The position numbers and the translations under genes are program-made. This document shows positions 46,101 through 51,311 of a stretch of 64,000 nucleotides of DNA, in pieces. The number at the start of each line of letters is the position of its first letter. Within the stretch, counting starts at the first letter, position 1. The notes beneath the pieces are model-generated. The model was not told where the DNA came from. It did no database searches and saw nothing but the letters and a program-made list of their open reading frames with translations. The stretch is from the NCBI GenBank assembly GCA_035578905.1, contig JAQJVL010000799.1, forward strand, positions 307,146-371,145, read 5' to 3'. Origin of the DNA: Stictocephala bisonia. Taxonomy: Eukaryota > Arthropoda > Insecta > Hemiptera > Membracidae.

Positions 46101-46336
46101 TGCTTGAAAACAAATTTATAACCACCAATAGTGCTGTAATTGAAATGGCCGGAAGCCAAATAAAATATAACTAAAAAAAATTAAAAATAATAAAATGTAT
46201 ACTATAATGCATTGATTTCAACAACAGAAGTAGACATACAGTGGGAACGCATGGCTGCCATATGATGGGGTGGTGGTCGCACACCGTTAGACTTGACCAA
46301 GTGTCTGTCGGCAGTGACGGATCTTGAGTCCAACAT
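24924..46336 (-). CDS. dock: dreadlocks/NCK adaptor protein, six coding exons
   Basis: Exons in order: 46,336-46,240; 42,053-41,846; 39,237-39,010; 37,631-37,349; 35,861-35,646; 25,136-24,924. Joined they give 1,245 bases, 414 residues plus stop, and every exon-exon phase agrees. SH3-1 spans about residues 41-94 (AKYDY, HWWRVQ, GYVPSNY). SH3-2 spans about 146-196 (VKYNY, WWRGQ, GWFPSNY). SH3-3 spans about 216-272 (ALYSF, EWYKAR, GLVPRNY). SH2 spans about 313-404, with WYYGAI and FLIRDSE whose Arg (residue 339) binds phosphotyrosine. NCK/dock proteins link tyrosine-phosphorylated receptors through SH2 to proline-rich partners such as Pak, WASP-type regulators and, in flies, axon-guidance receptors, acting on actin beneath the membrane. 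The length is normal (about 380-410 residues) and no lesion is seen, so the gene should be functional. The start codon is uncertain: an in-frame ATG 75 bases downstream (46,261) is equally possible. The introns hold most of the transposons in this half of the window. Confidence 0.93.
25137..27383. other. dock intron 5, part before the nested transposon stack
   Basis: Non-coding. A GC-richer patch at about 26,590-26,960 contains a basic 73-codon minus frame (26,594-26,815) that I cannot assign. Near 27,110-27,200 the phrase GAATCATA recurs several times. No exon found. Confidence 0.45.
27592..27840 (-). mobile_element. 3' end of a non-LTR retrotransposon, minus strand
   Basis: Read on the minus strand, the stretch ends GGCAATAAAGTATTTGTATT, a typical retrotransposon 3' terminus with an AATAAA signal and short AT tail. 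No coding part was recognised. It sits inside the left arm of the pogo-like element. Confidence 0.4.
28927..29149. repeat. 223 bp direct repeat, left copy, flanking the non-LTR insertion
   Basis: From CTAAAATAGCGTG to CGAACTTCC this stretch is repeated at 33,247-33,468 with roughly 95% identity, immediately after the retrotransposon tail. The retrotransposon sequence starts directly at the right edge of this copy. An unusually long target-site duplication is the simplest reading. Confidence 0.75.
29150..29322 (+). pseudogene. retrotransposon endonuclease, C-terminal end
   Basis: The frame reads [21 protein letters not shown], then [19 protein letters not shown]. The RGxxPTFxN, EVIDITLVS and SLSDHRHI blocks are the C-terminal motifs of the apurinic-type endonuclease of I/R1-group elements, and SDH is part of the active site. 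Two stops interrupt it, and the frame then runs into the solo LTR at 29,328. The catalytic N-terminal half is absent. Confidence 0.75.
29328..30209. mobile_element. solo LTR (882 bp) inserted in the retrotransposon, fourth layer
   Basis: It begins TGTTCAGTAC (29,328) and ends CCCGCTCA (30,209), the usual TG...CA of LTRs, and is flanked by the 5 bp duplication GAGGG (29,323-29,327; 30,210-30,214). If the segment and one GAGGG are left out, the endonuclease frame runs directly into the RT linker, which shows where the empty site was. The interior has no open frame. It contains pyrimidine-rich CTCTTTT and TCTCT tracts. A solo LTR arises when the two LTRs of a full element recombine. The family was not identified. 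Confidence 0.72.
30210..33150 (+). pseudogene. non-LTR reverse transcriptase with RNase H and CCHC zinc motif, inactivated
   Basis: Three frames cover the protein: linker and fingers start (30,214-30,600), fingers and palm (about 30,595-31,246), then palm to C terminus (31,240-33,150). Recognisable blocks are [36 protein letters not shown] (motif A, Asp kept), [13 protein letters not shown], then RNase H with YTDGS, FQAEV, LDSQAA and [10 protein letters not shown] (D-E-D-D set complete), and finally [13 protein letters not shown] with two following Cys. Lesions: frameshifts near 30,590 and 31,245, an in-frame TAG at 31,351-31,353, and the catalytic YADD replaced by HADV (31,528-31,539). The RT is therefore dead, while the RNase H and zinc part remain one open frame of 585 codons. 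Confidence 0.88.
33247..33468. repeat. 222 bp direct repeat, right copy, with a perfect internal palindrome
   Basis: This is the partner of 28,927-29,149. Unlike the left copy it contains the perfect dyad ATCTAAAGTGATC (33,417-33,429) and GATCACTTTAGAT (33,438-33,450). The left copy has ATCGAAAGGGTAC in place of the first arm. Confidence 0.75.
33469..35019. other. right part of the hAT-like element, non-coding
   Basis: No reading frame, RNA or internal repeat recognised before the CGAGT-rich right terminus at 35,020-35,104. Confidence 0.5.
35646..35861 (-). CDS. dock: dock exon 5: linker and N-terminal half of SH2
   Basis: The acceptor GCTTTAG precedes GAGTTGAGTGAA (exon start 35,861) and the donor is AAT|GTAAGT (end 35,646), both phase 0. 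It encodes [10 protein letters not shown], a Gly/Ser/Arg-rich linker, and the SH2 start [10 protein letters not shown] through [12 protein letters not shown]. The fold is completed only by exon 6, over 10 kb away. Confidence 0.93.
36246..36606 (-). pseudogene. RTE-like non-LTR retrotransposon, reverse transcriptase C-terminal fragment
   Basis: On the minus strand the translation reads [18 protein letters not shown], then [16 protein letters not shown], and further on, with stops and shifts, GRR and W-rich pieces. The LxWLGHVxRM block followed by GRPxxRW and AxDRxxW-type pieces is the familiar C-terminal tail of insect RTE-type elements. It ends in an AGTAAGTAAGTAA-type tail, read on the minus strand (near 36,246). 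It lies in dock intron 4. Confidence 0.65.
37138..37287. repeat. 150 bp near-perfect palindrome (foldback MITE) in dock intron 4
   Basis: The left arm from TTAGTATATTGGAGAGATAG (37,138) to AACACCAG (about 37,202) pairs with 37,223-37,287. I find one mismatch in about 65 pairs, around a 20-base loop. Its edge is only 61 bases from the exon 4 donor (37,348). Because the arms are inverted, the sense strand of dock carries the strong donor-like AAGGTAAGT inside the hairpin. Confidence 0.85.
37349..37631 (-). CDS. dock: dock exon 4: end of SH3-2 and all of SH3-3
   Basis: The acceptor TGTTTAG precedes A-TGG-TGG (start 37,631, phase 2) and the donor is CAA|GTAAGT (end 37,349, phase 0). It encodes WWRGQSG, GWFPSNY, an acidic linker, then [23 protein letters not shown] and GLVPRNYLQ. 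The ALYSF, EWYKAR and PRNY residues form the proline-peptide groove of SH3-3. Confidence 0.93.
37632..39009. other. dock intron 3
   Basis: Non-coding AT-rich sequence of 1.4 kb. No repeat ends or exon that I can support. Confidence 0.5.
39010..39237 (-). CDS. dock: dock exon 3: basic linker and start of SH3-2
   Basis: The acceptor CTTATTTCCAG precedes C-ATT-AAA (start 39,237, phase 2) and the donor is GATGG|GTGAGT (end 39,010, phase 2). It encodes the basic, Ser-rich linker [10 protein letters not shown], then the SH3-2 opening [11 protein letters not shown] and DELSLVKG. Confidence 0.93.
39238..40090. other. dock intron 2, right-gene-end part
   Basis: Non-coding. A small perfect dyad ATTAGGCCA-TTTT-TGGCCTAAT lies near 39,630. 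Nothing else is supportable. Confidence 0.5.
40094..40211. repeat. 29 bp tandem repeat, four copies
   Basis: The unit CAGATGAAACACTATTTT plus CATATCGAGTT recurs with a period of 29 bases starting at 40,096, 40,125, 40,154 and 40,183. The copies are identical by eye except at the edges, which suggests recent expansion. Non-coding, in dock intron 2. Confidence 0.9.
40542..40791. mobile_element. TTAA-flanked MITE, family A copy 1
   Basis: The left end TTAA-CACGTTCAGTGTGG (40,538-40,555) and right end ACAGTGAATGTG-TTAA (40,780-40,795) are inverted. It shares its ends with the copy at 45,405-45,676. Inside is the dyad CTTACGCCCATGGGCGTAAG (about 40,602-40,621). Piggybac-type by TTAA. No coding sequence. 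Confidence 0.65.
40796..41400. repeat. dispersed-repeat-like sequence with CTGACTGACTCACTCACTCA block
   Basis: A short-period TGAC/TCAC block (about 40,830-40,850) follows AAATAAAAGCC, a layout I associate with dispersed insect repeats. A dyad GCACGC-GAT-GCGTGC sits near 41,368. The ends are not defined, so the class is unknown. Confidence 0.3.
41846..42053 (-). CDS. dock: dock exon 2: SH3-1
   Basis: The acceptor ATTACAG precedes CA-AAG-ACG (start 42,053, phase 1) and the donor is GACAG|GTAAA (end 41,846, phase 2). It encodes [51 protein letters not shown] and SLFD. This is the most conserved part of the family and fixes the gene's identity. Confidence 0.95.
42054..42990. other. dock intron 1, left part
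   Basis: Non-coding AT-rich sequence before the retrotransposon insertion. Confidence 0.5.
43175..44520 (+). pseudogene. RT thumb, RNase H and CCHC zinc motif remnant
   Basis: Readable blocks: [14 protein letters not shown] (RT thumb), [19 protein letters not shown] (RNase H first Asp, with the usual G changed to E), [11 protein letters not shown] (catalytic Glu), [11 protein letters not shown] after a frameshift near 43,895, [20 protein letters not shown] (catalytic Asp), and [21 protein letters not shown] (zinc motif with a TAG at 44,373). Between the first Asp and the Glu the frame is stretched by an in-frame minisatellite (43,611-43,770). Frameshifts and the stop make it non-functional. 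Confidence 0.8.
43611..43770 (+). repeat. 36 bp minisatellite inside the RNase H coding region
   Basis: The core TACACGTACAGTGGTATTGA followed by CCCACCCAC recurs at 43,612, 43,653, 43,688, 43,724 and 43,760, spacing 41, 35, 36 and 36. It translates as repeated HPYTYSGID units and keeps the frame open. Confidence 0.85.
44625..45400. other. dock intron 1, middle part
   Basis: Non-coding sequence; nothing supportable. Confidence 0.5.
45405..45676. mobile_element. TTAA-flanked MITE, family A copy 2
   Basis: The left end TTAA-CACGTTCACTGC (45,401-45,416) and right end GTAGTGAACGTG-TTAA (45,665-45,680) are inverted with one mismatch. Inside are short dyads such as CTTGTGCGACAAG. An A-run (45,703-45,718) lies just outside. 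Same ends as 40,542-40,791. Confidence 0.75.
45681..46239. other. dock intron 1, right part
   Basis: AT-rich non-coding sequence with a poly-A run near 45,710. Confidence 0.5.
46240..46336 (-). CDS. dock: dock exon 1 (first coding exon)
   Basis: The donor CAC-T|GTATGT (end 46,240, phase 1) joins correctly to exon 2. Two in-frame ATGs exist: 46,336 ([18 protein letters not shown] and on) and 46,261 (MAAMRSH). I give the longer form because the frame is open and a pyrimidine-rich acceptor (CCTCCTCTCCCAG) lies just before the first ATG, giving exon start 46,338. The family N terminus is variable, so the shorter start is quite possible. The exon could also extend upstream as far as the TAG near 46,390. 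No upstream 5'UTR exon was identified. Confidence 0.72.
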
Positions 46337-46339
46337 ATC

Positions 46340-47344
46340 TGGGAGAGGAGGGCTACTAATGAGTGACACAGCACACCATCTCAACAACTACAGAACAGCA
46401 TTCACTACAACATAAAAATGCAACAACAATCAAAACTACAAGCACAATGCACAAACTGCAATCATTTTGTCTATCAATAAACTACCTTACTTGGACATAT
46501 TATTTTCAAATTATCTATTAACATTGTTTGAACAAGATAAAAGCCAGATGAATAAGAATGACGGTTGTTTACATTTGAAGCGCATTGAATAAAAAAATTA
46601 ACTATCAATTTACTTTTGGTGAATGTAGAAGGTCAAGAAACATACATCTAATTATTCTCTATAGAAAGGCAAATAAGCAGTTTACAATGTATTGAAAACT
46701 GCAATAAAACCTTGAATGCGCTTACTCAAATTCAGAAATGTTTTGCAGTAGCGACTGATGGACTGCAATTGTGAAGGACGGCACAACCAGGGCTTGGGGA
46801 GGGGGTATGGAATATGCAAGCAAACCCGAGGGCCCTCGCCGGGAAAACATTAAAACACAAAATTATTTTTTGTTAACTATAAAAAATATTAAAATTTGAA
46901 ATATTTAATTCATAATAAAGTATAATTCAAATGTTGCAGAAATATCACAATCAATGTCAACCCATACCAAATAATTACTAAAATATCATCAATAAAATAC
47001 GTGCAAACGTCAAACCACGCATGTTGTCGACTACCGTACCCAAAAAGCTCATTCTCCAGCCAACCCAAACCCGGCAGCCTGGTGGGCAGCGCCCAAACAC
47101 TCTTGTTAGCAACATATTTTTATTCATCATCTTAGGTTTACTTGTACAGGAAATATAGAGAACTGTTGCATTTTGTTTGTGAGAGAAAGATAGAATGTTT
47201 AAATGATAATTTGATTAATCTAGAATTGAATAGATGTGACAGTAATTTTCAATTTGTATAGTTTAAAAGCTAGATGTAGCAAGCTTCAAGAATTTTACCT
47301 TTACTGACAAACATGTTTGGGGTAAAGATTACATGATCCAGACA
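46340..47344. other. upstream of dock coding start; no exon or promoter identified
   Basis: Non-coding. GC-richer patches occur at about 46,765-46,850 and 47,030-47,105, but I see neither an Inr/TATA pair nor element ends that would decide their role. Confidence 0.4.
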
Positions 47345-47428
47345 AAGTTCAGGTTAAGTGGAAGAAGGGACTTTTAGTCCCAAATTTGCCTGATTGAATA
47401 AAGCTGTTTTTCATTTCATTTCATTTTA
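47345..47428 (+). mobile_element. non-LTR retrotransposon 3' tail with conserved hairpin, second copy
   Basis: GGTTAAGTGGAAGAAGGGAC leads to the hairpin GGGACT-TTT-AGTCCC (47,367-47,381), then AATAAAG and a TTTCATTTCATTTCATTTT tail. It matches 18,250-18,357 in layout, with compensating changes at the base of the stem. Confidence 0.6.
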
Positions 47429-47576
47429 AATTGAAACAAGTATTAAGAACCTAAATAAAATAATACTTATTACACTTAATAAAACATAAAACACTGCTAT
47501 CTCGCAATGTATCATATTTATTTCCATTAAACTAGGTAAACCCGGCCATGCTTTGATGTGGCTTAGTCTAATGCTA

Positions 47577-47994
47577 CGAGGCGCACTATGAAGTAGGCGA
47601 CCTTCAGTCACCTTTTCTTCAGTCGCCTACTTCGTTTCTCATCATGAATGTTTGTGCGGCCATCTTTAAAGGCCCTAACCCATTTCCAAATCATTCCATC
47701 ACTCATAATGTTTTCACCATACACTTCACTGATTTGGTGATGAATGTCAACTGCTTTGAAGCCTTGAGCACAGAGAAACCGTATTACAGCACGCACTTCG
47801 CAGTCGGCGGGATTCTCAATAGGTGGAGTCATTTTAAAATCACGCAAACAGATGTAAACTCGATCGGATGGTTCCGTAATGGCGTCTGTGGCTTCCCAAC
47901 AGATGTGGCTACACGGCGCGCATGCGCTAAACGGCGACCGCAGCGCTGCGGCGGCGTAATTTAAAAACGGTACTTACTTTAAAAACACGCCTCG
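47577..47994 (-). mobile_element. 418 bp mariner derivative with TA duplication and known empty site
   Basis: Ends CGAGGCGCACTATG (from 47,577) and, read inward from 47,994, CGAGGCGTGTTTTT share CGAGGCG and then diverge. TA borders both (47,575-47,576; 47,995-47,996). The inverted arm at 52,681-52,690 has the uninterrupted sequence with a single TA, an intact empty site. Near the left end a perfect hairpin GAAGTAGGCGAC / GTCGCCTACTTC (about 47,590-47,636) is present. Only the N-terminal part of the transposase is encoded. Confidence 0.88.
47608..47832 (-). pseudogene. mariner transposase, DNA-binding domain only
   Basis: From the ATG at 47,832 (MTPPIEN) the frame reads EVRAVIRFLCAQGF, AVDIHHQISEVYGENIMSDG, WVRAFKDGRTNIHDEKRS and ends LKKR-stop at 47,608, about 74 codons. 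This is the first helix-turn-helix and the start of the second in mariner transposases, including the family phrases IRFL, EVYGE, MSDGM and GRTNxHDExRSxR. The whole DD34D catalytic region is gone. If expressed, it could bind mariner ends without cutting them. This is inference. Confidence 0.85.
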
Positions 47995-48230
47995 TATTAG
48001 TTGTTAATTTTTACTTTAGTTGCCAGAAAAATAAAGGTTGAATATTTATTTTATCTTAAATAAATATTATCTGCACATTAATCAGCTGGTAACAGAATCT
48101 TTTTTAGCACCAACATTTATTTTCATTTATGAAATGTAGGTAGGTCTGGAAATTTCAAGAACTAAATATATAAAAACACTATTGTATATAAATGCAATAT
48201 TGTTTAAACATTTTAATTAGCCTACTTACT

Positions 48231-48405
48231 ATCAGTCAATCTGCCCAGAAGAAAGAACTAGACGACGTGTTTCATATCAACAGCTTGTATCTATTAAGTT
48301 GAACTTGACACTTATTTGATATAAAGTTCAACTTAATAGAGACAAATAACCTGATGATAAATCTGTTGATTTGAAACGTTCTCTCGTGTGGACAGATTGA
48401 CTGAT
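48231..48405. repeat. imperfect palindrome with Penelope/hammerhead-like motifs
   Basis: Two halves point away from each other: each runs from TCTATTAAGTTGAACTT (perfect 17 bp dyad at the centre) through a TCAACAG or CTGTTGA box, GAAAC (or GTTTC on the other side), and ends CAGATTGACTGAT. The right half contains CTGATGA (48,351-48,357), a stem AAATC-TGTT-GATTT (48,359-48,372) and GAAAC (48,373-48,377). The mirror copy is in the other arm, about 52,282-52,456. Confidence 0.6.
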
Positions 48406-48539
48406 TAATAAAAGTAACTTAATTGTATTAATTGTTGTCTGGAGCTATCAAAATGACTAATTTAAAAATTTTTTAAAGTTAATCCATTCACTACTTTCAA
48501 GTTTTGTTTAACTTACACAAACATGAAGTTATTAAACGC

Positions 48540-49100
48540 GAAGTTTCATTTTTATATATATAGATGGAAAATATAATTCAGCTGATCGTACTATTCACCC
48601 TCCACTTTTTTTAATCTAAGGATACCATCAATTATTTTATAGGCAGTAACATTTGTTCTTTACCTTCATTTAATTCTACTAAATTAAGGGTTAAGGCTGT
48701 TTGGTCAAAAATAATTTTGGATTTTTTTTCATTTCTATGACTCTATATCAGCTATTAAATGCCTCACAAGTAGTTCTTTAATTAAAATTATGTTTATAGT
48801 TATAAATACATCACCACAAAGATGCAAATTTGGGCTTTCTCGGTACATACAGAATTAAGAAACTACTTTCCTGACTATTCCCAAATTAAAAAAAATGGAC
48901 CCTCACAGAATCGTTTTGCTCTTCAATAATTTTACTGCAAATTAGTTAATTTGATTTTAAATAATTAACGTTTAGGTTTGCTTTTATTTTATTATGACGA
49001 GAAATATAATATGCTTTTTAAAATTACACAATTTACAAAATTGACTAACTTTATATACTCAACTTTAGGTTGTACTTTTACTTGCATGTTATATTACAAT
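48540..49100. other. no gene recognised
   Basis: Non-coding AT-rich sequence inside the 3.6 kb spacer of the inverted repeat. Confidence 0.5.
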
Positions 49101-49104
49101 CCAA

Positions 49105-49645
49105 TCGTTACGCACACGATCAAGGGCTGTTTTTCAACGCAGATTTATGCTGGCTGACTATTCCTACAACATTGGTATCACTTGTCTTCTTCGAACTGGA
49201 AGCGTTGTAGCTTCACAAGTGGACTTCTTCGATATTGGAGTATCCTCTTTTAAAATCCAAATTGCCAAGGCCTTAGCGAGTGTGACTTAATCTAAGTTAT
49301 GGTGGCTCCCACATTCTTGTAGTTACTACTGCCTCATTAGATTGTCTTGATTACTCTAGTTCCATTATAACTTAGGTTTGTTTAGTTATCGCTTTCTTAT
49401 TTTCATAAAAAGTAAGATATATCCATCACACCAGAAACATATAACTTAGGATAAGTATCCATTGTATTAAACTGTGTTTTGTTATTTATTATTATTTGTT
49501 TGTTCGTTCTGTATGTTATTCTAGATTAGTTAGTTAAATTTATTACTCTTGTGTATTATTTTGTCATATTGCATTAGGCTATTGCATTCATTGTTCTCCA
49601 TTTGAAATGGTGGTTGCCGTTGGAAATAAATACAGCATTCGCAAG
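49105..49645 (+). mobile_element. 3' end of a jockey/CR1-like non-LTR retrotransposon, second copy
   Basis: The frame reads RAVFQRRFMLADYSYNIG, then LLRTGSVVASQVDFFDIGVS and SFKIQIAKAL with a stop near 49,288. It is recognisably the same C-terminal tail as at 10,045-10,217, but strongly diverged. A 3'UTR of about 340 bases ends GTTGCCGTTGGAAATAAATA. Confidence 0.55.
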
Positions 49646-51309
49646 ATCACGCTTAAACAACTTCCTGCAATTATACCCCACCCATCCAAGTGGAGGGGTC
49701 GAGTGTCTGTGTATGAGTAGATCGTGGTCAGATGTACAGTGAGCACTTCGAGCGGAATTCAGTTGCCTCTTAAGCCAGCCGAACCGCCTTAAGGCAGTGG
49801 CTTAACCACGAAATTACTCAATTTGGATTCCCGGTACCACTTCTCTGGTTAGGAAGTCACGTTAAAGCATTGATCTATTAAGTTTAAATTATAATAATGA
49901 AATAAAAAGGAAAAAAGTGCACAACTTAGCAGATGAGAGGTACTGGACGTAGGCTTAATTGTTGAGCATCTTTCTTCACTGAAAGACATGTATTTATTTT
50001 CATTTTATTGGTGATCGAGATGAAAGTAATTCAATTTTAGGATTGGTGATTGTATTGATTGTCTTTAGTTTGTGTACTGATATATGATTTTCAAGATATT
50101 TTGTCTAGGAAATTATGCGTTAGCTTTAAATGAAAATAATAAAATTTTCTTCATTAAAACACCTCTACAATAGGTTTAACCGTTTGAGTAGCAAACAGAG
50201 AATAATGAGCACTAGCTCAGGTTCTATTAGCCAAGGTGTTGTTTTTCCGTTGCTTTAAGCTGAACTATTTGTATGTGGTGTAGAGAGCTAGTGATTCAAC
50301 AGTCTAAGGCGTCAGGAGTTTGAGCAAGAATGTGATAGCGCAGGTTTGAATTCTGGCCTTGAAAAAGTTTTTATCAGAAATTCTGCTTTGCACTGTACTG
50401 GTACCCCCTTTCTTTCCCCTTACATATCAATAGTCTATGGAGAATGGGTACAGTAGGGTTATAAAAGAGATTGACCCCTCATTATTTCATTTATATATAG
50501 TATAGGTTGATGTACACATAAAAGATCTAATTTAGTGCAGTGTCTCTTGATGAATAGTTTTCCATTTACTAATGTCAAGGTTTTTATTTCTTAGAGAGAG
50601 TTGAGAACTCTTTCACATTATTCTATCGATTATCCCGGGCAACTGTTCTGCAAGAAGTGTAATGTGTTCATTTGACCTGAGGCGATACCAAGAGAAAATA
50701 TGAAAGATCTTCAAAGATATCTTAATTTACCAGGCGAAATTAGGAAGAACCCCTCTATAATACTTAAACTGGAGTATCTTTTTATCTTCTTCTTTAGGCC
50801 TATAACAAGAAATAAGAACCAATGTGAGAATGTATGAATGCTAGTGGACCAATTCCACATCCAGAATAATCTTGAATTGTAGAGATTACTGTGTGTGCAG
50901 TTATTAAATCTTGGTAAAGATGAACAAATCATGAGTATTTATTTATTAGTTGTAATCTGTGAATATTGATGTCTTGAGGACGAGAACAGTGGACCTTTGA
51001 GGAATATACTGAAGATGACTCTATTGCTTTGACATAAACACAACGCTTTGTCAATGTTCTTTTATAGAAATGTTTGTTTGCAATTTTTCAAGATCTAGTG
51101 CAGTGATATCCAAAATTGAGAAACCAGATAGTTTTTTGCTACCTTTTTCCAACTGGCGATATTATAGCTACTACTCAATACTCAGCTGCAAATTTTGGCA
51201 CGCTTTTATTTTGTAATCTAGTGAATTATACATTTAAATAAATAAGTATTATTGTTAATTTACAGGATAAAAAAAGTTCAGAATTAAAATCAAAGTTTAC
51301 AAAGTTTTA
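49646..51309. other. no gene recognised apart from a tRNA-like head
   Basis: Non-coding. At 50,280-50,372, GTCTAAGGCGTCAGG followed by GCGCAGGTTTGAATTCTG recalls the variable-arm and B-box part of a tRNA-Ser, so this may be an old tRNA pseudogene or SINE head. The A box is poor, so I do not call a tRNA. Confidence 0.35.
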
Positions 51310-51311
51310 TA

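Larger units (their letters stand above)
47495..48535 (+). repeat. left arm of a large inverted repeat (about 620 bp plus a mariner insertion)
   Basis: From TGCTATCTCGCAATG (47,495) to CATGAAGTTATTAA (48,535) this is the inverted copy of 52,152-52,768, with only scattered differences. The 418 bp mariner element at 47,577-47,994 is absent from the other arm. A 175 bp imperfect palindrome lies inside (48,231-48,405). The arms are 3.6 kb apart. Confidence 0.9.

Noticed and set aside
50280..50372. possible tRNA-Ser gene
   Set aside because: The B box has mismatches and the A box and acceptor pairing are not convincing; at most a pseudogene or SINE head.
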